A DNA stretch of 41,728 bases from NCBI GenBank assembly GCA_016208085.1, contig JACQYT010000133.1, positions 1 to 41,728 on the forward strand, written 5' to 3'. The notes beneath the pieces are model-generated. The model was not told the origin of the DNA and did no database searches. It worked only from the letters and a program-made list of their open reading frames with translations. Below, in pieces: positions 7,805 to 15,055 of the stretch (within the stretch, counting starts at the first letter, position 1; each line of letters opens with the position of its first letter). The position numbers and the translations under genes are program-made. Origin of the DNA: Elusimicrobiota bacterium (lineage in GTDB: Bacteria; Elusimicrobiota; Elusimicrobia; Elusimicrobiales; UBA9959).

Positions 7805-8755
7805 ATGAAAATAGTGTCCTGTTTTTCAGACCTTAAAGAACTGGAGCCGCTGACCGGCGCCGGCGCGCAGGAGTTTTATACGGCGGTTTCGACGCTGCCG
7901 GCTTTCGGCCCCGGCTTCCTGAGCGGCGCCGCGCTGAAACCGGCCATAAAAAGGGTCCACGCGCTCGGAAAAAAAATAGCGCTCGCCGTCAACGCCATAT
8001 ACGCCCCGGCGACGGTTAAAAAACGCGCCGCCATCATGGAACGGATACGGGAGCTGGACGATCTCGGAATGGACGCCTTCATCGTTTCCAACCCTTATAT
8101 CATCGGCATGTTCTCCGACCGGGCCCGGCCCCTCAGGGCAAAGCTCTATCTGAGCTCGGTGCAGCCGGTCTTCAACAGCCTGACCGCCGCTTTTTTTGCC
8201 GGCCGTTCCGGCTTCTCCCGCGTCATTTTGCCGAACCAGCTGACGCCGTCCGAGGCGCGCAAGATCCTCGCGTTCTGCGGGGAGCGGGGCATCGAAACCG
8301 AGATCTTTGATTACCGTTTTTTCGGCTGCCCCTTCGTGAACGGCCGCTGCCAGCTGCACCGCCCGGACTACTACACGCTGAGATCGGCCCTGCCCGAAGG
8401 CTCGCTCTGCCGCATAAACGCGAAGCCGGGCGCTCTGGTGAAGATCGGGAGCCTGGAGACGCCGGCCCGCGCCGGGGAATTGCCCGGACTGGTGAAGAGG
8501 CTTACGTTCAGGCTCACCTGCGGACGCGCGCCTCGGCTCTCCAACGCCGCGACTTTTTTTGATTTCTTTCGTTCCGGGGTCCAGTATTTCAAGTACGGCA
8601 CGCGCCGGGACCCTCCGGAAATAAAAGTCAGGAAAGTCAGGGCGCTGCGGAGCATGCTGGACCTGGCGGAGGGGTTCTCCTCCTCGCTGCCGCAGGAGGA
8701 GGCCAGGCGGGCTTTCATAAAAGAAATGGACAAATGGGACGGGAGCGGGTTTTAA
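7805..8755 (+). CDS. Peptidase U32-family-like protein (U32-1)
   Basis: 316-residue protein resembling the peptidase U32 family (collagenase-like annotation; characterised members such as UbiU/UbiV, TrhP and RlhA act in hydroxylation using Fe-S clusters). Supporting features are the N-terminal strand-loop GAQEFYTAVST, the central AKLYLSSVQPVFNSLTAA, and the hallmark EIFDYRFFGCPFVNGRCQLH with two cysteines. There is no signal peptide, so it is cytoplasmic. It is followed five bases later by a second protein of the same general type; the pair recalls the UbiU-UbiV tandem. The function here is not known; a partner of the radical SAM enzymes is inferred only from neighbourhood. Confidence 0.75.
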   Translation: MKIVSCFSDLKELEPLTGAGAQEFYTAVSTLPAFGPGFLSGAALKPAIKRVHALGKKIALAVNAIYAPATVKKRAAIMERIRELDDLGMDAFIVSNPYIIGMFSDRARPLRAKLYLSSVQPVFNSLTAAFFAGRSGFSRVILPNQLTPSEARKILAFCGERGIETEIFDYRFFGCPFVNGRCQLHRPDYYTLRSALPEGSLCRINAKPGALVKIGSLETPARAGELPGLVKRLTFRLTCGRAPRLSNAATFFDFFRSGVQYFKYGTRRDPPEIKVRKVRALRSMLDLAEGFSSSLPQEEARRAFIKEMDKWDGSGF

Positions 8756-8759
8756 CCTG

Positions 8760-9581
8760 ATGATAGAAAAAGGCATACGGCTCGGGACCATGACGCTTGA
8801 GGACCTTGAAAACTCCGGCGGGCTCGGCGCGGCCGTCCGGGGTTTCAGCTGGTTCTACCTGGGCCCCGAATTCTGCGAAAACCTGCTTGACGCGTCCGTT
8901 TGCGAAGAGGCGGTCCGCCTGCAGGGCCTGGGCAGGAAGATCTGCCTGCTCACCCCGATGCTGAGCGAAAAAGGCGCCAGGCTCGTGGATTCCGTTTTCA
9001 AAAAGCTTTTAAGGCTCGTCCGCCGGGGCAGGCTGGACGCAAAAAGGCTTGAGATAACTATAAACGACTTCGGCGCCCTTGAACTGGCAAAGCGCAATCG
9101 TCTCCCTTTCAGGCTGAACGCCGGCCGCCTGCTCTACTATAACGTCTTCGAGGGGGCCGGGGACTGGCTGAAGATCCACAACGGGCTGGCGCTGAAATTT
9201 TTCCGGGAACTCGGCATAACGCGTTACGAGCTGTCTACCACGGGGATCCGCCCTAGAACCAATTTCGGCCGGGGCCGGATCTACGGGTTTGACCCGCGAA
9301 GCTTTAAGGTGACGCTTTATTATCCCTACCTGAACCTGACCAGCGCGCGCGCCTGCATGCTGGGAATGCCGTACGTCCCGCCGGAAGAATCCGCGGGAGG
9401 CGTCAGATGCGCCCGGGAATGCCGCATCTGCCCCTTTGAGATAAATCATCCCTCGATAAAGGAAAAACTGGTGCTCCGGGGCAACACTGTTTTCCTGCAT
9501 TTCCCCGAGAAATTCTACGGTTCGGAAAAAGACCTGGCCGGGCTCAGGGTGGACCGCCTGGTCTATTGCCCCTTCCCCTGA
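8760..9581 (+). CDS. U32-like protein with C-terminal Cys cluster (U32-2)
   Basis: 273 residues, ATG at 8760, 4 bases after the U32-1 stop, so probably translationally coupled. The TIM-barrel-like pattern (LEITINDFGALELAKR, FRLNAGRLLYY, YELSTTGIRP) fits a short U32-type protein. Near the C-terminus an ACMLG cysteine is followed by GGVRCARECRICPFE, a CX3CX2C arrangement with an extra upstream Cys that could hold a [4Fe-4S] cluster, as in UbiV. The order barrel then Cys cluster differs from radical SAM proteins. I cannot name a substrate. Confidence 0.65.
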   Translation: MIEKGIRLGTMTLEDLENSGGLGAAVRGFSWFYLGPEFCENLLDASVCEEAVRLQGLGRKICLLTPMLSEKGARLVDSVFKKLLRLVRRGRLDAKRLEITINDFGALELAKRNRLPFRLNAGRLLYYNVFEGAGDWLKIHNGLALKFFRELGITRYELSTTGIRPRTNFGRGRIYGFDPRSFKVTLYYPYLNLTSARACMLGMPYVPPEESAGGVRCARECRICPFEINHPSIKEKLVLRGNTVFLHFPEKFYGSEKDLAGLRVDRLVYCPFP

Positions 9582-9719
9582 CCCGTTCCCTGTTCCTTCG
9601 ATAAAATCGTCCAGCTCCGCCGGCGACCCGGCGGCCCAATAGAGCAACTTCTGAGGTTGTTCGTCAAAAAAATATTATAATACTATACCGGTTGATCGTC
9701 GGCCGCAAACAGAGGCCGC

Positions 9720-9733
9720 ATCCTCCGGAGGAT
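9720..9733. promoter_or_regulatory. 14-bp perfect palindrome upstream of AlkP2
   Basis: ATCCTCCGGAGGAT reads the same on both strands. It lies 110 bases before the AlkP2 ATG in a 261-base gap. It could be a regulator half-site pair or a small hairpin; there is no further support. Confidence 0.3.
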
Positions 9734-9795
9734 CGTTACGGCGCCCGCGCAAGGCGGTCAGGCGGGCATAACCCTTGTTGCGGCACAGAGGCTGG

Positions 9796-9810
9796 TATTG
9801 TAATACAATA
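9796..9810. promoter_or_regulatory. Operator-like AT-rich palindrome upstream of AlkP2
   Basis: TATTGTA-A-TACAATA is a perfect 7-bp inverted repeat with one central base, ending 32 bases before the AlkP2 ATG and standing out in GC-rich surroundings. The core TATTGTAATA recurs at about 25289, upstream of the methyltransferase-like gene at 25392. A weak -35-like TTGTTG lies at 9775-9780. A repressor or activator site is possible. Confidence 0.4.
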
Positions 9811-9842
9811 GGGCCGATGTTTCAAACTGGTTCAACGACTTT

Positions 9843-11285
9843 ATGAATCTGCGGATGCTCACGCTGGCCTGTTCACTGCCGCTCGCCGGAGCCACGTGTT
9901 TTGCCGGGAGCGGCGTTGAGTATCAGGGCAATTACAATGTCGTGCTGATCCTGATGGAGACGCTGCGCCCGGACCATCTGGGCTGCTACGGATACCGGCG
10001 CCGGACCAGCCCGAACATAGACAGGCTGGCCGCGGAAAGCGCGGTCTTTGAAAACGCTTTCGCCCAGTCCAGCCAGTCTCTGATAAGCGCCGCCTCCGTC
10101 TTTACGGGCCTCTATCCTCCCTCTCACGGGGTGGTAAATGTAACCGCGCGGCTGGCGCCCGGCGTCGCGACGCTGGCGGGAGAATTGAAAAGGCACGGCT
10201 ATAAAACCGCGGCTTTCACCGGCGGATTTTTTTTAAACCGCAGTTTCGGGCTGAACGGCGGGTTCGCGGTCTACGACGATTCCAGGGATTTCGGGACGCT
10301 TCACGATATCGTTCCCTGCGCCGTGAAATGGCTGCGCGAAAACGGGAAAAAAAAATTCTTTTTGCTGGTGCATGGTTACGACGCCCACGCGCCTTACCGG
10401 GCGCCGAAAGAGTTCCTTGACAAGTTCAGCGGGGGCTACGACGGGCGGTTCAGCGCTCTGACACTGGATTATTATCTGGCCGACCGCATTTACAAAGACG
10501 GGCTTTACGAGGACTTCCGCCTGAAGAAGAAGATCGCAACGCTTGATAAGAAAGACGTGGACTACATAGTTTCGCAGTACGACGGCGCGGTGCTTTACGC
10601 CGACAGTTATATAGGCGTGCTCCTGTCGGAAATCGAGGCGCAGGGCCTGAAAGACAAGACGCTTATCCTGTTCGCTGCCAGCGCCGGGGAAGCGTTAATG
10701 GACCACGGCACCATCATAAGCTCGTTCCACGGGGGGCTCTACGATGAGGGGATACATGTTCCGCTGCTGATCCGCGTCCCGGGCGCCGGCGCCTCCAGGA
10801 TACAGGCCGAGGCGCAGCTGGTGGATGTGATGCCGACGGTCCTGAACCTTTTGCAGTTCAGCGTGCCCGAAGCCGTGCAGGGAATAAGCCTTAAGCCCGC
10901 GCTGGGGCGGGAGGGCAGACCCGCGCCGGACAGGCTGGCATACGCCCAGACCCTTTCGCTCACCACGGGCGACCCGTATATCGGCGCCCGGAAATATCCG
11001 TGGAAACTTATCCTGGGGGACGGACGCCGCGAACTGTTCAACCTGGCGGACGACCCGAAGGAACAAAAAGACCTCGCAGGGGCGCATCCGGAGATCCTTA
11101 AATTGCGGAGCGCGGAGCTGGACCGGCTGGTGAAGGCGCTGCCCCGCAGCAGAGCCGGGAATTATCAGCGGCCGCTGGCGATAGTCAGCGAGCGAATGAA
11201 GCAGCTGGGGTACTGGTGGATGGACAGGCCGCGGGTGGATTTCTGGGATGAACAGCGCAGAAAAACAAGCCGGGGCAAAAAATAG
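9843..11285 (+). CDS. AlkP2: exported sulfatase-like protein lacking most catalytic residues
   Basis: 480 residues with an N-terminal signal peptide (1-22). The fold signature is clear (ETLRPDHLGCYGY, TSPNIDRLA, FTGLYPPSHG, SQYDGAVLYADSYIG), but the active site is not. The first metal Asp is E39 (LMETLR), the nucleophile position is S79 in SQSLISAAS, and the DH metal pair of the paralogues is S280-A281 (FAASAGEALMDH). This is likely a pseudo-enzyme, perhaps a binding or scaffold protein; an altered metal site cannot be excluded. It heads a tight cluster with the genes at 11299, 12343 and 13564 (gaps of 13, 9 and 3 bases). Confidence 0.85.
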   Translation: MNLRMLTLACSLPLAGATCFAGSGVEYQGNYNVVLILMETLRPDHLGCYGYRRRTSPNIDRLAAESAVFENAFAQSSQSLISAASVFTGLYPPSHGVVNVTARLAPGVATLAGELKRHGYKTAAFTGGFFLNRSFGLNGGFAVYDDSRDFGTLHDIVPCAVKWLRENGKKKFFLLVHGYDAHAPYRAPKEFLDKFSGGYDGRFSALTLDYYLADRIYKDGLYEDFRLKKKIATLDKKDVDYIVSQYDGAVLYADSYIGVLLSEIEAQGLKDKTLILFAASAGEALMDHGTIISSFHGGLYDEGIHVPLLIRVPGAGASRIQAEAQLVDVMPTVLNLLQFSVPEAVQGISLKPALGREGRPAPDRLAYAQTLSLTTGDPYIGARKYPWKLILGDGRRELFNLADDPKEQKDLAGAHPEILKLRSAELDRLVKALPRSRAGNYQRPLAIVSERMKQLGYWWMDRPRVDFWDEQRRKTSRGKK

Positions 11286-11298
11286 CGGATGCGCCGAT

Positions 11299-12333
11299 AT
11301 GGCCGCAATCAAAGACAACAAAAAATATTACCACAGGTTCAGCATAGGCTATAACGGGGACGGGGATTTTTTCCCGCAGGTCGTTCTGCCTTTAAAAAAG
11401 TATATTTCCTCAGTGTATTCCTCCCCGCCGACCTCGCTCGGGATTTCCAGCGCCCGGTTCACCCCGAATATCGCGCCCGGGCGGCTGCTGGAATTCAGGA
11501 AGAAATTAAAAGCCGCGGGCATGGAATTCAACCTGGTCTATAATTTCGACGGCATCCCGGACCCCGGCATTACAGGCAGACTCGCGGCGGTGGCGGAGCT
11601 CCTGAAGCCCGACGTCATAACGGTCAACGGGACTTTCATCATCGACGAATTCCTCGGGCTCGGGAAATACAAGCTGAACATCTCTATCATCAACGACATA
11701 AACTCACGTAACCAGCTGTGCCAGCTTCTGGAAAGGGACAACCGCGGCCTGATAACTTCCTACAACATCGGGAGGCGCAAAACCTATGATCTGCGCTACA
11801 TCGCCTCCGTCCGGAAGGCCTTCCCCGGCCTGAACCTGAAGCTGATGGTCAACGAAGGGTGCGTCTTTGAATGTCCGGACCAGAATTTTCATTCCTGCAC
11901 GATGACCATGACGCACGGCAGGTATTTTGACCCGGGCATTTTCTACTGCCACAAGCTGGGGCCGGACCGGCACTGGCGGTTCCTGACCGGGCAGTATATC
12001 CCGCCGAAATTCCTGGCCCGGTATTGCGGTCTGGCCGACGAGTTCAAGCTTGCCACAAGGGGCGCCCACGGCGAACCGGCGGCGAACGATTTCATACGCG
12101 GGATCCTGGCGGAATATATCAACGAAGAGGACATAACCGTGGACAGGGCGATGCGGACCTCTTTCGGGGGCTCTTTCTTCGCCCGTGAGTATTTCCAGGG
12201 GGACGGAGCCGGCTGCGCGAAAAAACCGCCCCCCGGCTATTGCAAGCCGTATCCGAAAGATTTTTTCAAGGTCCGGACCTCCTGCGCGCACGATTGCTGG
12301 CGCTGCGATTATTGCAGGAAAATCCTGTCTTAA
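11299..12333 (+). CDS. U32-like protein with two Cys motifs (U32-3)
   Basis: 344 residues from ATG 11299. An in-frame ATG at 11248 would add 17 residues and overlap AlkP2 by 38 bases; I prefer the later start because the homologous-looking part begins at KKYYHRFSIGYNGD. The central motif LMVNEGCVFECPDQNFHSC matches the NEGC-xxxC-xxxxH segment of U32-like proteins, and the last residues SCAHDCWRCDYC give CX3CX2CX2C, a likely Fe-S ligand set at the extreme C-terminus. It is in an operon between AlkP2 and the B12-type radical SAM gene. It is cytoplasmic; the reaction is unknown. Confidence 0.7.
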   Translation: MAAIKDNKKYYHRFSIGYNGDGDFFPQVVLPLKKYISSVYSSPPTSLGISSARFTPNIAPGRLLEFRKKLKAAGMEFNLVYNFDGIPDPGITGRLAAVAELLKPDVITVNGTFIIDEFLGLGKYKLNISIINDINSRNQLCQLLERDNRGLITSYNIGRRKTYDLRYIASVRKAFPGLNLKLMVNEGCVFECPDQNFHSCTMTMTHGRYFDPGIFYCHKLGPDRHWRFLTGQYIPPKFLARYCGLADEFKLATRGAHGEPAANDFIRGILAEYINEEDITVDRAMRTSFGGSFFAREYFQGDGAGCAKKPPPGYCKPYPKDFFKVRTSCAHDCWRCDYCRKILS

Positions 12334-12342
12334 TGGCTCCTT

Positions 12343-13560
12343 ATGACCAGAAAACGGTGCTACCTGTACAACTTCCCGCGCCTGAAAGGCGAGCCGCGGA
12401 TAAAAGAGCCGTCAATCCTTTACGCCGTCCCCGATGAAAAAAAATGGGATTGTGAGTTCGTTTTTGACGGCGAACCCAGGGCCGACGGGGACCTTTACCT
12501 GTGCTCGGTCTTTACCTGCGGCTATCCGGATTTCCTTGAATTCTCAAAAAAGATCGGAGCGGAAAGAATAATAGCGGGCGGTTACCATCCAAGCCTGCGC
12601 CCGGAAGATTTTGCCGGCAGCGCCGCGAAAACAGTCGTCGGGTTCGGGAATAATATTGACGAGATCATAAAGAGCGGCAGGCGGGGCGCGATCAGGGGGA
12701 AGTTCAGATATAACCACATGGACAGGAGCGTGTTCCCGCTGCACGAATTGAAGGAGGCGTGGTACGCCGAGATCTTCCCCCGGCAAAAGTCTCTCTCGAT
12801 AAGCGCTTTCATGGGCTGCCCGTTCCCCTGCGATTTTTCCGACAACTGCTATAATTTCTCGACCTACGGGTCCCGCAAAATTTTTTACCCGCTGAGCTAT
12901 ATTAAGGAAGAGCTGAAGCTCCTGGGCCGGTACCGCTACGACTATCTGTTTATCCGCGACGAGGGCTTTTTTCTGCACCCGCAATTCCGGGAGCTGGTAA
13001 AATTATTGTCCGGGACCGGCAAGCGGATTTATTCCTTCCTGGGCCCGCTGGGAGGGCTCACGGAAAGCGCGATGAAATTCCTGAAGGACAGCAACTGGTT
13101 CTGCCTGACCTTCGGGTTCAATATCCGGGAAGGGTACGCCGAAGACAGGGAATTGCTGCGGGTCGCGGGATTGGCGCATAAATACGGGATAAACGCGCAC
13201 TTGAATATAATAGTCAAGGGGGCCGAAGACAGGACGTCCACCTATTATCTGGACACGGTTGCAAGACTGCTGTTCAAATATCTGCCGGAGTCCATGGAAC
13301 TTTACTTCTGGACGCCCTACCCCGGCACCGCCTCTTTCGCTCAATACAGGGACAAGCTGACCATGGAGAAGTACAGGCTGCTGAACGACCTTAATTTCAA
13401 GTCCGACAGCCTGCCGCTGCGGAATCTGCACAAAAAAGCGCTTTTATCCCTGCAAATTAACTATTATAAAAGCAGGGAATACGCCAAGATACGGAACTTT
13501 AGCTGCGGGGACAGCCTGAATCTGCAAATTAATGAACTGATAAGCCCCGCCCGGAAGTAG
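12343..13560 (+). CDS. B12-type radical SAM protein with an altered cluster motif
   Basis: 405 residues. The N-terminal half has a shortened B12-binding-like Rossmann domain (RIIAGGYHPSLRPEDF). The radical SAM core shows GCPFPCDFSDNC: C159 and C163 are normal, but the third cluster Cys is S166, with C169 three residues on, giving CX3CX5C instead of CX3CX2C. The rest of the core is conserved (RYDYLFIRDEGFF, YFWTPYPGTASFAQY). Either C169 takes over, or the enzyme is inactive, or TCC is a single-base change from TGC. It starts 9 bases after U32-3 and ends 3 bases before AlkP3. The substrate is unknown. Confidence 0.8.
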   Translation: MTRKRCYLYNFPRLKGEPRIKEPSILYAVPDEKKWDCEFVFDGEPRADGDLYLCSVFTCGYPDFLEFSKKIGAERIIAGGYHPSLRPEDFAGSAAKTVVGFGNNIDEIIKSGRRGAIRGKFRYNHMDRSVFPLHELKEAWYAEIFPRQKSLSISAFMGCPFPCDFSDNCYNFSTYGSRKIFYPLSYIKEELKLLGRYRYDYLFIRDEGFFLHPQFRELVKLLSGTGKRIYSFLGPLGGLTESAMKFLKDSNWFCLTFGFNIREGYAEDRELLRVAGLAHKYGINAHLNIIVKGAEDRTSTYYLDTVARLLFKYLPESMELYFWTPYPGTASFAQYRDKLTMEKYRLLNDLNFKSDSLPLRNLHKKALLSLQINYYKSREYAKIRNFSCGDSLNLQINELISPARK

Positions 13561-13563
13561 AGA

Positions 13564-14949
13564 ATGACACGAAGGACGTTGAAACAGTTTATAGCAGGCG
13601 GCGTAATTCTGGCGGGCGCGTGCGCCGTCTCCCGCGCGGAAGGCTCCGGCGCCGGCAATGAGCCCGGGCTGAACGTCATCCTTATCTGCCTTAACTCGTT
13701 AAGGGCGGGCCATCTTAAGGCCTACGGCTATGGAACGGAAACGGCGCCGAACATAACCAGGCTCGCCGGGGAAGCGGCCGTGTTTGAGACTGCCGTGGCG
13801 CAAAGCCACTGGACCCTGCCAAGCATGGCCTCGCTTTTTACTTCAAAATACGTCCACAGCCACGGCCTGTACGAGCGCAGGGGGAAGCTGTCGGAGCGTG
13901 AAGTCACACTGGCGGAAACGCTGAAAGAGCGCGGCTACCGGACCGCGGCGTTCACCGGCGGGCTGGACATGACGGGCGTATACGGACTGAAGCAGGGGTT
14001 TGAGGTTTATTCTGACGACACGGGAAAAAAGCCGATGGGCTCGTTCAGCGCCATCATGCCCAGAGCGCTAAAATGGCTGGCGGCCAATAAGAACGAGAAA
14101 TTTTTTCTATTCCTCGATTCCTACGATATTCATTCCCCGTTTGATAAGCCTGAACCCGGGCCCGGCGCCGCCGAATATTCCGGCGCGCTGAAGGGAGCGG
14201 TTCTCGACTACAATCTTCTCAGGAATTTCAAGAACGGTGCCCTTGTTCTGAACGGGCGGAAGGTGCCTCTGTCCAGGGCGGACATTGATTACATCATTTC
14301 CCGCTACGACGCGGGCATCGCTTATGCAGACCGGTTTGTAGGCGCTCTGCTGGCGAAGCTCGACGAGCTTGGCCTGGCCGGGAATACGGTCGTCATCCTC
14401 ACCTCCGAGCACGGCGAGGAGCTGGCCGACCACGGCAGTTTTGACCGTTTCGGCCAGAGAAACCTGTACGAGGAGGCGATAAGGGTCCCTCTTATCGTCA
14501 AAAATCCGCGTATAGCTCTAAAAGGGGCGCGCATTCCCGCGCAGGCGCAGCTGATAGACATAATGCCCACCGTTCTGGAACTGCTCGCCGTCCCCGTTAA
14601 CAAAGAAGCCCAGGGGGTAAGCCTGGTCCCGCTTATCGCGGGCGGGAAACCGGAAAAAGATTTCAACCGTTTCGTTTATTCCGAAGCTGGTTTTCATAAG
14701 TGGGCGGTGCGCGCCGGCGAATGGAAATTAATATATGAAAGCGGGAAATACGAACTTTTTGACCTTGTAAACGACAGGTCCGAAACCGAAAATCTCGCCG
14801 AAAAAAACCCGGCGGTGGTTTATGAGCTGGCGCAGGAGCTTATGAGCTGGCGCAGGAGAACCAGGACGGCCAAGAGTCCCGACGACACGCGCGTGACGCT
14901 GACCGGGGAAATGAAGCGTAAATTAAAGGAAGCCGGCTACTGGAGATAG
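13564..14949 (+). CDS. AlkP3: exported sulfatase-like protein with partly altered metal site
   Basis: 461 residues, signal peptide 1-25. Nucleophile position T84 is in SHWTLPSMASLFTS. The first metal Asp is replaced by N44 (CLNSLRAGH), and the DH pair reads E282-H283 (TSEHGEELADH). H190 in YDIHSPF is kept. The C-terminus LTGEMKRKLKEAGYW is the ending typical of this family. It therefore stands between the intact AlkP1/4 and the degenerate AlkP2. The start lies 3 bases after the preceding gene. A 20-base out-of-phase tandem duplication lies near the 3' end. Confidence 0.85.
   Translation: MTRRTLKQFIAGGVILAGACAVSRAEGSGAGNEPGLNVILICLNSLRAGHLKAYGYGTETAPNITRLAGEAAVFETAVAQSHWTLPSMASLFTSKYVHSHGLYERRGKLSEREVTLAETLKERGYRTAAFTGGLDMTGVYGLKQGFEVYSDDTGKKPMGSFSAIMPRALKWLAANKNEKFFLFLDSYDIHSPFDKPEPGPGAAEYSGALKGAVLDYNLLRNFKNGALVLNGRKVPLSRADIDYIISRYDAGIAYADRFVGALLAKLDELGLAGNTVVILTSEHGEELADHGSFDRFGQRNLYEEAIRVPLIVKNPRIALKGARIPAQAQLIDIMPTVLELLAVPVNKEAQGVSLVPLIAGGKPEKDFNRFVYSEAGFHKWAVRAGEWKLIYESGKYELFDLVNDRSETENLAEKNPAVVYELAQELMSWRRRTRTAKSPDDTRVTLTGEMKRKLKEAGYWR
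14821..14858 (+). repeat. 20-base tandem duplication inside AlkP3
   Basis: TATGAGCTGGCGCAGGAG occurs at 14821-14838 and 14841-14858, a period of 20 bases. Because 20 is not a multiple of three, the two copies are read in different frames (YELAQE, then MSWRRR). Confidence 0.75.
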
Positions 14950-14956
14950 AGATATT

Positions 14957-15014
14957 AGGTAAAGGAACAGGTAAAGTAAATTTTCTTACTCTACCTCTAC
15001 CTGTGCCTGTACCT
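14957..15014. terminator. Imperfect hairpin between AlkP3 and AlkP4
   Basis: AGGTAAAGGAACAGGTA on the left can pair with the TACCTGTGCCTGTACCT stretch on the right, with a few mismatches, around a TTTTC-containing loop. It may reduce read-through between AlkP3 and AlkP4. The right arm belongs to the CTCTACC-like simple sequence that recurs in this window. Confidence 0.4.
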
Positions 15015-15055
15015 GAACTGTTACATCAGGCGGAGGAAATGCGATTTTAATCAAT

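Noticed and set aside
12240-12437. Open frame spanning the junction of U32-3 and the next radical SAM gene
   Set aside because: It overlaps both real genes in another frame and has no independent support.
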